Shown here: positions 51,161 to 61,294 of the stretch, piece by piece | How the letters are laid out: each line of letters opens with the position of its first letter | How positions within the stretch are numbered: the first letter of the stretch is position 1 | DNA from: an uncultured Bacteroidota bacterium | Lineage (GTDB): Bacteria; Bacteroidota; Bacteroidia; Flavobacteriales; Flavobacteriaceae | Direction: 5' to 3' | DNA length: 64,000 nt | Assembly: GCA_902619315.1 (NCBI GenBank) | Contig: CACNDW010000006.1 | Span: 1 to 64,000, forward strand | Program-made: the position numbers and the translations under genes | The notes under the pieces: model-generated | What the model saw: the letters and a program-made list of their open reading frames with translations, nothing else | Told to the model about the DNA's origin: nothing | Databases searched by the model: none

Positions 51161-52412
51161 AAATATAATTTACCGGCTTGATTGGACATTAATGTTAATT
51201 TATTTATTGCTATTAATTTTTGGTGTAGTCAATGTTTATTCTGCTACATTTAGCCAGACATCTGGAGGCCTTTTAGACTTCTCTCAAGCTATCGGAAAGC
51301 AGCTGTTATTTATAATTTTTAGTCTTTTTATTGGCATAGTTATTCTTACTGTAGACAGTAAATTTTTTGAGCAATTCGCTACGTTGGCTTACTCCATTAG
51401 CATTGTGCTTTTGTTAGGTCTTTTTGTGTTTGGGAAGACTGTTTCGGGTGCAACCTCTTGGTATAATATTGGTGGAATAAGTTTCCAACCGTCAGAGCTG
51501 GCCAAAGTAACTACTGCATTGATAATCGCTAGCCTTTTAAGTAAGTTTCAATCGGATCTTAAGACCTGGAGAACAATATTAAAAATTGGTGCATATATTC
51601 TCTTTCCCTTTATACTTATTATACTCCAACCTGATCCAGGATCAGCTTTGGTTTTCGGTGCCTTCTTTTTTCCATTGTTTAGAGAAGGACTTAATTATGC
51701 ATATTTAATTATTTTTCTAACTGTATTTACCTTGTTTTTTGTTACCCTAAGTTTTCCTTTTGGTGTGGTCATTGGGATTATTACGATCTTAATTTTTTTA
51801 CTGTTCTTTATTTTCAAAAAGATTTATCCAAAAGTAAAAATTCTCCCTTTTCTGATTTTACTAATAGTTTCAATTGGATTTTCATACTCAGTTAATTACA
51901 TTTTTGAAAATTTTTTTGAACAACGCCACCGTGATAGGATCAATCTTGTTTTGGGAAAAGAAGTTGATTCTCAAGGGGTTGGTTATAATATCAATCAATC
52001 TAAAATCGCAATTGGTTCAGGAGGTTTAAAGGGCAAAGGGTTTTTGGAGGGTACTCAGACTAAAGGTGATTTTGTTCCAGAGCAACATACTGATTATATA
52101 TTCAGTACAATAGGAGAGGAGTGGGGGTTTTTAGGAAGTTTTTTTCTAATTTTTCTTTTTTGTTTGCTCATTTTGAGAGTTATTTTTCAAGCTGAAAAAC
52201 AAACAAACAAATTTCGGAGAATTTTCTCATATGGAATAGCCGGACTTATTTTCACACATTTTTTTATTAATATTGGGATGTCTTTGGGCATTGTTCCCAC
52301 AATTGGAATTCCTCTTCCTTTCATTAGTTATGGCGGATCAAGTGTTTTAGCCTTCAGTATAATGATTTTTATGCATTTAAACTTCGATGCAAATAGACTC
52401 AATGATTGGTAA
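51153..52412 (+). CDS. rodA: Rod shape-determining SEDS protein RodA
   Basis: FQPSELAKV, LILQPDPGSALVF, PFISYGGSSVLA. Confidence 0.96.
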   Translation: MNKNIIYRLDWTLMLIYLLLLIFGVVNVYSATFSQTSGGLLDFSQAIGKQLLFIIFSLFIGIVILTVDSKFFEQFATLAYSISIVLLLGLFVFGKTVSGATSWYNIGGISFQPSELAKVTTALIIASLLSKFQSDLKTWRTILKIGAYILFPFILIILQPDPGSALVFGAFFFPLFREGLNYAYLIIFLTVFTLFFVTLSFPFGVVIGIITILIFLLFFIFKKIYPKVKILPFLILLIVSIGFSYSVNYIFENFFEQRHRDRINLVLGKEVDSQGVGYNINQSKIAIGSGGLKGKGFLEGTQTKGDFVPEQHTDYIFSTIGEEWGFLGSFFLIFLFCLLILRVIFQAEKQTNKFRRIFSYGIAGLIFTHFFINIGMSLGIVPTIGIPLPFISYGGSSVLAFSIMIFMHLNFDANRLNDW

Positions 52413-52414
52413 GC

Positions 52415-53494
52415 TTAATTCTTTACATCTAAAAAATCTCTGAGGCTATTACCTAGTGTCATAAATGCCAAAACCAAACTCATTATGGCCAGTCCTGGCA
52501 ATAATGTCAAATAAGGTTTTCCCAATAGCAAATACCTGAAATGATCTTTTACCATCCCCCCCCAACTCGGTACAGGGGGTTGAGTGCCAATCCCCAAAAA
52601 GCTCAGTCCACTTTCGATCAAAATTGCACTTGCAAAATTGGCAGCTGATATGACGATTAAAGGAGGAATAAGCATTGGAAGAATATGATGCCTTATGATT
52701 CTTATTTGTCCATATCCTAGTGTTTGAGCAGCCTTTACAAAAGTCTTCTCCTTTAGTGATAAAACCTGACCCCTTACGACTCTTGCTACCTCCACCCACA
52801 TGGTTAATCCGACAGCGATAAAAACTTGCCAAAAACCTCGGCCTAAAGCCAAAGTAATAGCAATCACAATCAACAAAGTAGGAATGGACCAGAAAACATT
52901 AATTAACCATACAATTCCTTTATCCAAATAACCTCCATAAAATCCAGCCAGGGCACCCAAAAAAATACCTATCAAAAGTGAAATAAATACAGCAATAAAT
53001 CCAACGGAAAGAGATATCCTAGATCCTATGATCAATCGACTTAACATATCTCTACCGTATTTGTCTGTTCCCAATAAGAATTTTTTTTCCTTTAAATGCT
53101 GCTTTTTAAAGCTAGGTTCCGTAAGTGGTGATTGAAGTTTTGATGCTTCGATAAACTCAAAATAATCTATCGTTGAACCATAAGGTTGAATTTCGGCTCC
53201 ATCGGATCTAATCTTATAATCTTGTATTGGAATTTCTAAAGTTTTATTTATCTCTCCTGAAAAAAAAGACCTTTTATTAGAAGGGTAATAATTAGATTTA
53301 AGTACCAAAACCTTTACTTTGAATCCTGGAGGTTTAGAATGAATTGATAAATGCATTTGGTTAGCATTGGAAGTATTGTCAGGAGCAATTTGATAGGCAA
53401 AAATAGCCATCAAAACCATACAAAAGATATAACTTGCACTTAAAAGGGCCCACGGGTCTTTCAGAATTTTTTTGTAGACAACGGTCTCCCTCAA
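52415..53494 (-). CDS. ABC transporter permease, OppC/DppC type
   Basis: LLGTDKYGRDMLSRLIIGSRISL, SGLSFLGIGTQPPVPSWGGMV. Confidence 0.92.
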   Translation of the reverse strand: MRETVVYKKILKDPWALLSASYIFCMVLMAIFAYQIAPDNTSNANQMHLSIHSKPPGFKVKVLVLKSNYYPSNKRSFFSGEINKTLEIPIQDYKIRSDGAEIQPYGSTIDYFEFIEASKLQSPLTEPSFKKQHLKEKKFLLGTDKYGRDMLSRLIIGSRISLSVGFIAVFISLLIGIFLGALAGFYGGYLDKGIVWLINVFWSIPTLLIVIAITLALGRGFWQVFIAVGLTMWVEVARVVRGQVLSLKEKTFVKAAQTLGYGQIRIIRHHILPMLIPPLIVISAANFASAILIESGLSFLGIGTQPPVPSWGGMVKDHFRYLLLGKPYLTLLPGLAIMSLVLAFMTLGNSLRDFLDVKN

Positions 53495-53504
53495 AACATC
53501 AAAA

Positions 53505-55619
53505 TTACTTTTTAATCTGAGCTATAGGATAATTCTCTAAGTTGATGTTCAAATCTTCAAGAACACTTACTGCCTCTGAAATGTAAAAATCCCTTTCTAA
53601 TGCTTCTATCCACCTATTTTTACGTTCTATAACCGAATCGTCAACAGGTAAACCTGGATCAAGTGTCCACTCAAAAGTAAGATCTGATTTGTAATCTTTG
53701 AGTACACTAAATTTATCTATGATTTTTTTATTTATGTCCCGTTCTGTTATATAATCATCATAGTTTAGGGTATAGATATAATTATCTTGCTGGGCTTGAA
53801 TTCTTCTAGCCTGTTGTTCAATAATTTGGATGTAAGGATTATCCTTTAATCTATTTTCACTCTGGCTCAAAGCATAATCAAAATTAGTTTGATTCCCCCA
53901 TTGCTTGTATATAGTAGGTTCTATTTTGTCCCAAGTCAATGGGCTCTCCTGGTCTTTTTCACCCACTTCAATGTAGGAATATTGATTTTTAAGTACAATA
54001 TCACTACGTACCCCCTCTAGTTGAGTAGATCCTCCATTAATGCGATAAAATTTATCAGTTGTAACCTTAACAGCACCTAAGTCGCCATGAGTTCCACCGG
54101 ATATTATACGATTTAAGTCAATCACATTTTGAACAGTTCCTTTACCAAAAGTTTGTTTACTTCCCAAAATGATGGCTCTTTTATAATCTTGCAGTGCTGC
54201 TGCTAAAATTTCTGATGCAGAAGCAGAAAATTGATTTACCATAACAACTAATGAGCCATCCCATACAATGGTTGGGTCTTCGTCTGATAAAACATCTTTT
54301 GCTCCACCGGTAGTTTTCACTTGCACCACGGGGCCTTTATCTATAAAAAATCCTGTGATATCAACAACTGTTCTAAGTGAACCACCTCCATTATTTCTCA
54401 AATCTAATATGATACCACTGACATCACTTTTTTTTAGAGCTAATAATTCCCTTTTGACGTCACTAGCAGCATTTCTGCTATTCTGATCTTTGAAATCAAT
54501 ATAGAATTTAGGCAACTGAATAAAGCCATATTTTTTTTCATTTTTCTGAATAATACTTGATTTAGCATATGACTCCTCCAATTCAACTACATCTCTGTTG
54601 ATAATGACCTCCTCAATAACACCACTCACTCGCTTAACAGTCAAATACACCTGGGTCCCCTTTGGACCTTTAATCAATTTTACTGCGTCACTCAGACGCA
54701 TAGGACCGATTTCTACAGCATCTTCGTCTTTTTGGGCTACTTTAAGAATGACATCCCCTACCTCAAGCGCTTTGGCTTTCCATACTGGACCTCCTACAAT
54801 GACTTCTACAATTTCAACCACTTGATCTTTCTTCTGCAATCTTGCTCCAATACCCTCAAACTTTCCTGAAATATTTTGATCAAACTCCTCTTTTTTATCT
54901 GGTTCAAAATAATTACTATGAGGATCGAACTCAAGGGTAATGGAGTTTATATAAATTGAAAACCATTCATTTCGCTCAACTTCATCAAAAATCTCAAAAT
55001 AGCTTTTGATATTTTCTTTTGTTTTTTTTCGGGCCTCTTGCTCCAGTTCAATTTTAGACTTTATCTGATACGTGCTATCATTTTCTATTTCATAATCTTG
55101 TTGTTCTAATAAATCTGAGTAGTATTCAAGAGTAGAGAGTTTGAATCTTTTTCGCCATAGCTCTTTAAGCCCATTTAAGGTTCTAGCATAAGGTAACTTC
55201 TCAAAGTTAAGATTAATCGAATCCTTTATACTAAAATCAAAAGGATCATTCAATAGCTCGCTATAAAATTCTTTTACTTGACCCATACGAGTAAGTAACT
55301 TATCGTAAGTCATATTGAAAAAAGAAATATCAGCTCTTTTAATTTGATCATCAATTTCATACCTAAACCTTTTCAAATTATTGATATCAGATTGAAGAAA
55401 AAAACGATGCTGTCCATCTATACCTTGAATAAAGTTGTCAAAAACGTGTTCTGAAAACGAATTATCAATATCTTTGGGATTATAATGACCCCTTTGCATT
55501 ACATAAGCAATCACTTCGATTAATAATTTATCTTTATCAGGGTTTTCTCCTTCAAATGAAGAACTTCCGATTAGAATCATCGAAAAAATAATAACGACAA
55601 ACAGTCCTGAAAGTCTCAT
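53505..55619 (-). CDS. prc: Carboxy-terminal processing (tail-specific) protease
   Basis: PDZ domain, GIILDLRNNGGGSLRTVVDITGFF, VVMVNQFSASASEILAAALQDYKRAIILGSKQTFGKGTVQ. Confidence 0.95.
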   Translation of the reverse strand: MRLSGLFVVIIFSMILIGSSSFEGENPDKDKLLIEVIAYVMQRGHYNPKDIDNSFSEHVFDNFIQGIDGQHRFFLQSDINNLKRFRYEIDDQIKRADISFFNMTYDKLLTRMGQVKEFYSELLNDPFDFSIKDSINLNFEKLPYARTLNGLKELWRKRFKLSTLEYYSDLLEQQDYEIENDSTYQIKSKIELEQEARKKTKENIKSYFEIFDEVERNEWFSIYINSITLEFDPHSNYFEPDKKEEFDQNISGKFEGIGARLQKKDQVVEIVEVIVGGPVWKAKALEVGDVILKVAQKDEDAVEIGPMRLSDAVKLIKGPKGTQVYLTVKRVSGVIEEVIINRDVVELEESYAKSSIIQKNEKKYGFIQLPKFYIDFKDQNSRNAASDVKRELLALKKSDVSGIILDLRNNGGGSLRTVVDITGFFIDKGPVVQVKTTGGAKDVLSDEDPTIVWDGSLVVMVNQFSASASEILAAALQDYKRAIILGSKQTFGKGTVQNVIDLNRIISGGTHGDLGAVKVTTDKFYRINGGSTQLEGVRSDIVLKNQYSYIEVGEKDQESPLTWDKIEPTIYKQWGNQTNFDYALSQSENRLKDNPYIQIIEQQARRIQAQQDNYIYTLNYDDYITERDINKKIIDKFSVLKDYKSDLTFEWTLDPGLPVDDSVIERKNRWIEALERDFYISEAVSVLEDLNINLENYPIAQIKK

Positions 55620-55735
55620 AAAATTTTATTAGTTGGTAAATTTAACCAAAAAACACCCCCTTATTAAGCCTTAACCCAAAAACTTTTTTGTTAATACTAA
55701 ATTGATATTGAGGAATTAATATTTTTAAATTTACT

Positions 55736-56524
55736 GTGAATAATGAATTCATGGAAAACAAACCTCTAATACTGGTAACTAATGACGATGGGATCACAGC
55801 GCCCGGAATAAGAAAATTAATTGAAGTGATGAGTGAGATTGGTGAGGTGGTGGTGGTTGCTCCAGACAGCCCACAATCAGCAATGGGACATGCAATAACA
55901 ATTAACTCTACACTACACTGCACCAAAATCGATGTTAAAGAAGGTAATCATCTTGAATACAGTTGTTCCGGAACTCCAGCAGACTGCGTAAAACTAGCAG
56001 TAAATGAAATTTTAGAACGTAAACCCGACCTTTGCGTTTCAGGAATTAATCACGGATCAAATTCTTCCATTAATGTCATTTATTCAGGGACAATGAGCGC
56101 AGCCGTTGAAGCTGGCATTGAAGGGATACAAGCAATCGGTTTTTCTTTATTAGATTATAGATGGAGCGCTAATTTTGACGCGATTAGAAACTACGTTAAA
56201 AAAATTACCCTCAGTGCTTTGCAAAACAAAATTCCATCTAATGTCGTTTTGAATGTCAACTTTCCAAAACTCTCTGAAGATAAAATTAAAGGTATCAAAA
56301 TTTGTCGGCAAGCCAAGGCCTATTGGGTAGAGGAGTTTGACAAAAGAACCAATCCAATGGGGCTTGATTATTACTGGTTGACTGGCAAATTCGTAAATGA
56401 GGACAAAGGTGAAGACACTGACGAATGGGCTCTAAGTCAAGGCTACATCTCTATAGTTCCTACCAAGTTTGACCTTACAGCACATCATGCTATTCAACGA
56501 TTAAACTCTTGGAATTTTGATTAA
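55736..56524 (+). CDS. surE: 5'/3'-nucleotidase SurE (start may be the in-frame ATG at 55742 or 55751)
   Basis: ILVTNDDGITAPGI, APDSPQSAMGHAITI, GTPADCVKLA, SGINHGSNSS. Confidence 0.96.
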   Translation: MNNEFMENKPLILVTNDDGITAPGIRKLIEVMSEIGEVVVVAPDSPQSAMGHAITINSTLHCTKIDVKEGNHLEYSCSGTPADCVKLAVNEILERKPDLCVSGINHGSNSSINVIYSGTMSAAVEAGIEGIQAIGFSLLDYRWSANFDAIRNYVKKITLSALQNKIPSNVVLNVNFPKLSEDKIKGIKICRQAKAYWVEEFDKRTNPMGLDYYWLTGKFVNEDKGEDTDEWALSQGYISIVPTKFDLTAHHAIQRLNSWNFD

Positions 56525-56798
56525 TAAAGAATTTTTTCAGGGCTTAATTGCTAGTTTTTTTGCTAGTTCGAGTGCGATGATTTTTTTATTGTTATATTTT
56601 TCGGAGGCACCTATTGAAGAAGGAATTTCTTTTTTTTTTAAACAAAAAAAATTAGGTGGGCTCATAAGTGTTAGTGCACTGATCAATCTACCATTGTTCT
56701 TTTTGGGAATGCACAAGAGAAAAACAAATTTTGCTAAAGGAGTCATGGTCACCTCTATACTAATCGTGGTAATTATTGCAATTCTTAAAATATTTTAA
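56517..56798 (+). CDS. Small hydrophobic membrane protein of unknown function
   Basis: 93 aa, three hydrophobic segments; 8-nt overlap with surE, adjacent to lpxB. Confidence 0.7.
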   Translation: MINKEFFQGLIASFFASSSAMIFLLLYFSEAPIEEGISFFFKQKKLGGLISVSALINLPLFFLGMHKRKTNFAKGVMVTSILIVVIIAILKIF

Positions 56799-56799
56799 A

Positions 56800-57909
56800 T
56801 TGAAATATTACATCATCGCCGGCGAAGCATCTGGTGATCTTCACGGATCAAAATTGATAGAAGCTCTGAGAGAAAAAGACAGTAAGGCTCAAATTCGTTT
56901 TTGGGGAGGTGATTTGATGGAACAGGCAGGTGGGGTATTGGTAAAGCATTACAAAATGCTTGCTTATATGGGTTTTTGGGAAGTTTTCGTCAATCTTGGT
57001 ACTATTTTTAAAAACATCAAATTATGTAAAGAAGACATAACCGGCTTTAAACCCGATGTCATAATTTATATTGACTATCCTGGATTTAATCTCAGAATCG
57101 CAAATTGGGCCAAGCAACAAGGATTTAAAAATCATTTTTATATAAGTCCTCAGGTTTGGGCTTGGAAAGAAAAAAGGGTATATCAAATGAAAAAAGATTT
57201 GGATGCCCTCTATGTGATTCTTCCTTTCGAAAAAGATTTTTTTGAAAACAAACATAAATTTAAAGTTGAATTTGTTGGACACCCCCTTATGGATACCCTG
57301 ATTAAAAGTAAAAAAACAACTACTTTTTTAAAAGAAAATCAATTGTCTGAAAAGAAAAACATCATCGCATTATTACCAGGTAGTAGAAAGCAAGAAATCA
57401 AAATAATGCTCCCCATTTTTTTAAAGGTAGTATCACTTTATCCTCAATTTGAATTTGTTCTTGCCGGTGCTCCTGGAATAGATCCAGAATGGTATCAAAA
57501 ATTCTTAAATATTGAAAAGGTCAAAGTAATTCAAAACCAAACTTACGACCTGCTCTTACATGCAAGAGCAGCTATTGTTTCTAGCGGAACGGCTACATTA
57601 GAAACTGGACTGCTAAATGTTCCACAAGTGGTCTGTTACCGAAGTAGCTTTTTGTCATATCTTATTGGTAAATGGCTTGTAAAGTTGAAATACATCTCTC
57701 TGGTGAATCTGATTCTGGATCGTGAGGCAGTTAAAGAACTTATTCAAGCAGATTTTAATGTAAAGAAAGTTTCAAAACAACTTGAGTATGTTCTTTCAGA
57801 TAAAGGCAAAAATAAACTCAAAGAGGATTACGAAGAGCTACGAACTGTTCTTGGGAAGGAAGGGGCCAGTAAAAAAACAGCTAAGCTAATTATTGAGGCT
57901 CTAAAATAG
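56800..57909 (+). CDS. lpxB: Lipid-A-disaccharide synthase
   Basis: YYIIAGEASGDLHGSKLI, GVLVKHYKMLAYMGFWEV, LLPGSRKQEI; no ATG at the expected position, TTG at 56800 (or 56776) is the likely start. Confidence 0.93.
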   Translation: MKYYIIAGEASGDLHGSKLIEALREKDSKAQIRFWGGDLMEQAGGVLVKHYKMLAYMGFWEVFVNLGTIFKNIKLCKEDITGFKPDVIIYIDYPGFNLRIANWAKQQGFKNHFYISPQVWAWKEKRVYQMKKDLDALYVILPFEKDFFENKHKFKVEFVGHPLMDTLIKSKKTTTFLKENQLSEKKNIIALLPGSRKQEIKIMLPIFLKVVSLYPQFEFVLAGAPGIDPEWYQKFLNIEKVKVIQNQTYDLLLHARAAIVSSGTATLETGLLNVPQVVCYRSSFLSYLIGKWLVKLKYISLVNLILDREAVKELIQADFNVKKVSKQLEYVLSDKGKNKLKEDYEELRTVLGKEGASKKTAKLIIEALK

Positions 57910-57946
57910 TTTTTTCAATAAATTGTGGTGGTGAGAGCGTTACCTA

Positions 57947-58498
57947 TCAACCTTTAAACCTGGGTCTAAAGTTCTTACGATAATTTTCAAAATCCTCAGG
58001 CTTGCTAAAAATCATATAATCCCCTTGCTTAATCATCTTAAGATAAAGTTCGATCTGTTGTGGATTTTGATAACCTACCAATGGAGTAATCAAATCCCCA
58101 GTCTCACTTATAAAAACAACAGTTGGATATCCTTTAACACCCAAAAATTTGGTAAACTGGTGAGTAGAGTTTCTACCATTTCGATTGGGATCATAATCAG
58201 GATTGGTAAAGGTATTCCCATAGTAATTAATCTTTTCTTGACCCTCTGCATTAAACTTTACAGCATAATAATATTTAGAAATATAGGTTGCTACATCACG
58301 GTTTTGAAAAGTTTTTTTATCCATCAATTTACAAGGTCCACACCAATCTGTGTAAACATCGACAATTATTTTTTTTGGGTTTTCTCTCTGAGCCTCAAGA
58401 GCATCACCAAGAGTCATCCACTTAATTGATTGGGCATGGATCCAAAGACCACTTAGGCAAAACACAATAAATAAATATCTCAAATTCATAATAATCAA
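57947..58498 (-). CDS. Secreted thioredoxin-family protein
   Basis: Signal peptide; VDVYTDWCGPCKLMDKKTFQN, GYPTVVFIS. Confidence 0.88.
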   Translation of the reverse strand: MIIMNLRYLFIVFCLSGLWIHAQSIKWMTLGDALEAQRENPKKIIVDVYTDWCGPCKLMDKKTFQNRDVATYISKYYYAVKFNAEGQEKINYYGNTFTNPDYDPNRNGRNSTHQFTKFLGVKGYPTVVFISETGDLITPLVGYQNPQQIELYLKMIKQGDYMIFSKPEDFENYRKNFRPRFKG

Positions 58499-59850
58499 AA
58501 AGATTTTTCACTTAAATCCTCTGCCCCATGAGAAAGACGATTTAGGGGTTTCAGAATAGCAATTACTAATAGGCCAAATAATGTACAAAAAACAAAAATT
58601 CCCGTAAAAGTTGCCTTTTCTCCTGAATCTCCTGCATTCTCCCCTATATTGGCTGCCAGCTTATTTCCTAACCCTGAAGCAGCAAAAAATAAGCCCATCA
58701 TCAGGGCAGCGTATTTTTCTGGGGCCAACTTAGTAATGTAGGATAAAGATACAGGCGAGGCACATAATTCTCCAACAGTATGAAATAAATATGCCATTAC
58801 CAACCAATGCATAGATGAATATCCAAGAAGTTCGTATTCTGAAGCAGCAAAGCGCATGAATAAAAAACCAAATCCCATAATGATAATACCTATAGCTATT
58901 TTAAAAATTGCAGAAGCCTCCTTGCCTTTCGATTTGACTCTCATCCAGATACCACCAACCACTACAGCAAGAGTAATAATAAAAAAAGCGTTTAATGACT
59001 GAAACCAAGAGGCTGGGATTTCAAAACCCAGAAGTATCCTGTCTGTTTTTTGTTTTGCATACAAATTCATCAATCCACCAGCCTGTTCAAAAGCCCCCCA
59101 AAAAATGATAATCATTAAAAATGAGATCAACAGCACCTTCACCCTATCCTTTTCCACCTGGGATAATTTTTTTTTGCGTAATTCCTTTTTTTTCTCAACT
59201 GATATTTTTTTTAATTCCCCAACACCAACAAGATATTTTTGACCAAAATAATAAGTGATTTGTCCTATAGCCATACCGATGGCTGCGAGACCAAAACCAT
59301 AATGCCAATTGTAGGTCTCACCAACCCAACCACAAAAGAGTGGAGCCAAAAATGCGCCCAAATTTATTCCCATGTAAAAAATGTAAAATCCAAGATCTCT
59401 TCTTTCATCTCCTGGAGGGTAGAGCCCACCTACCATACTGGATATATTAGGTTTAAGTCCTCCTACCCCCAGAATAATAAAAACACAGCCAATATAAAAA
59501 CTCAACTCACTATCAAACGCTAAAATTCCGTGCCCTATACAAAGTAAAAGCCCACCCAGCATGACCATCTTTTTCTGGCCTAGTAAATTATCTGCAATCC
59601 ATCCACCTGGTATGGCAGCAATGTAAACCAACATGGTATACCAACCATAAAGCCATAAAGCCTTCTCATTTGACCATCCAAAACCTGGGTTTTGACTTGT
59701 GGTCTCAGCGACCAAAAAAATAGTAAATAGGGCACGCATTCCATAATAGGAAAAGCGTTCCCAAAGCTCTGTAAAAAACAAAACAAATAGTCCCGAAGGA
59801 TGACCCAAAAAGCCTCTCTCATTGGGCTCGTTTTGAAATGACTCTACCAT
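58495..59850 (-). CDS. POT-family proton-coupled peptide transporter
   Basis: HPSGLFVLFFTELWERFSYYGMRALF, GGLKPNISSMVGGLY, FYIFYMGINLGAFLAPL. Confidence 0.93.
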   Translation of the reverse strand: MVESFQNEPNERGFLGHPSGLFVLFFTELWERFSYYGMRALFTIFLVAETTSQNPGFGWSNEKALWLYGWYTMLVYIAAIPGGWIADNLLGQKKMVMLGGLLLCIGHGILAFDSELSFYIGCVFIILGVGGLKPNISSMVGGLYPPGDERRDLGFYIFYMGINLGAFLAPLFCGWVGETYNWHYGFGLAAIGMAIGQITYYFGQKYLVGVGELKKISVEKKKELRKKKLSQVEKDRVKVLLISFLMIIIFWGAFEQAGGLMNLYAKQKTDRILLGFEIPASWFQSLNAFFIITLAVVVGGIWMRVKSKGKEASAIFKIAIGIIIMGFGFLFMRFAASEYELLGYSSMHWLVMAYLFHTVGELCASPVSLSYITKLAPEKYAALMMGLFFAASGLGNKLAANIGENAGDSGEKATFTGIFVFCTLFGLLVIAILKPLNRLSHGAEDLSEKSF

Positions 59851-59899
59851 AGAACTTTATAATTTTTAGTTTCAAAGTTACTCATTTTATACCATAACG

Positions 59900-59922
59900 T
59901 GGTTTAAGTAGCTATTAAACCA
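59900..59922. promoter_or_regulatory. Palindrome in the divergent POT transporter / HMG-CoA reductase intergenic region
   Basis: TGGTTTAA-GTAGCTA-TTAAACCA, perfect 8-bp arms. Confidence 0.4.
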
Positions 59923-59975
59923 GCGATGTTAAAATATAGAATAATGTATCTTTACATCTTTCAGATAAGATAGGT

Positions 59976-61289
59976 ATGTCTAAGAAAATAGAGGGGTTTT
60001 CAAAATTGTCCAAAACAGAAAAAATCAATTGGATAACCCAAATGCATTTTGAAGATGTCCAAAACGCAAAAGAGATCATTTCAACCTATAACCACAGTAA
60101 TGAAATGGTTCAAAATATTCACGATGAGTTCATTGAGAATTCTATTACCAACTTCTATTTCCCAATGGGCGTAGCGCCCAATTTTTTGATCAATGGAAAG
60201 CAATACACACTTCCTATGGCCATAGAGGAAAGTTCTGTAGTAGCTGCTGCAAGTAAGTCTGCAAAGTTTTGGGCCTCCAGAGGTGGGTTCAAAGCTCAAA
60301 TTCTGGGCACCAAAAAAATAGGACAAGTTCACTTTTTATTTAAGGGAAAAACAGAACTGTTACAGTCTTTTTTCAAAGAGAAAAAACAAATGCTCATCGA
60401 CAGTACCTCCTCACTTACGGCCAACATGCGACAAAGGGGTGGAGGAATTTTTAACATAAAACTGAATGATAAATCAGATTTAATAGAAGACTACTATCAG
60501 CTGCACCTAACTTTTGAGACAGTTGACTCTATGGGTGCAAATTTTATCAATTCATGCCTTGAAAAAATCGCCACGACACTTCAAACTCTGGCGGAAGAGC
60601 ACAAACCGTTTTTGAATGAGCGTCTTTCCATTGAGGTTATCATGAGTATTCTTTCAAATTATGCACCAGATTGCCTAGTTCAGGCTGAGGTGCGATGCCA
60701 TGTAAATAAATTGGAGGTTACTGACGATATGTCTGGAATGCAGTTTGCACAAAAATTTATTCAAGCGTCAGAAATTGCTCAAAAAGAACCTTACCGTGCT
60801 GTTACCCACAACAAAGGAATCATGAACGGAATTGATGCAGTGGTAATAGCAACTGGAAACGACTTTAGAGCAGTAGAAGCAGGTATTCACGCCTATGCTG
60901 CTAGGAACGGAGTATATTCGAGCCTAAGCCATGCTTTTTTGGAGAGAGATGAATTTGTTTTCCAACTCAAATTGCCACTTTCACTGGGGACTGTAGGAGG
61001 TCTTACCCAATTGCACCCCATGGTGAAATGGTCTATGGAATTGTTGGGTAATCCCAATGCCAAAAATCTAATGGAAATTGTCGCAGTAGCTGGTTTGGCA
61101 CAAAATTTTGCAGCTTTAAGATCACTGATCACCTCGGGAATCCAAAAAGGCCACATGAAAATGCACTTACTCAACATTCTCAATCAACAGAATGCAACAG
61201 TCGATCAGAAGAAAAAAGCCATGCAATTTTTTAATGGCCGCACGGTAACTTTCAGTGCAGTAAGTGATTTTTTAAAATCCAACATCTAA
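59976..61289 (+). CDS. Hydroxymethylglutaryl-CoA reductase (class II type)
   Basis: ENSITNFYFPMGVAPNFLINGKQYTLPMAIEESSVVAAASKSAKFWASRGGF, DSMGANFINSCLE, GTVGGLTQLHPMVK. Confidence 0.94.
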   Translation: MSKKIEGFSKLSKTEKINWITQMHFEDVQNAKEIISTYNHSNEMVQNIHDEFIENSITNFYFPMGVAPNFLINGKQYTLPMAIEESSVVAAASKSAKFWASRGGFKAQILGTKKIGQVHFLFKGKTELLQSFFKEKKQMLIDSTSSLTANMRQRGGGIFNIKLNDKSDLIEDYYQLHLTFETVDSMGANFINSCLEKIATTLQTLAEEHKPFLNERLSIEVIMSILSNYAPDCLVQAEVRCHVNKLEVTDDMSGMQFAQKFIQASEIAQKEPYRAVTHNKGIMNGIDAVVIATGNDFRAVEAGIHAYAARNGVYSSLSHAFLERDEFVFQLKLPLSLGTVGGLTQLHPMVKWSMELLGNPNAKNLMEIVAVAGLAQNFAALRSLITSGIQKGHMKMHLLNILNQQNATVDQKKKAMQFFNGRTVTFSAVSDFLKSNI

Positions 61290-61294
61290 TCCCA

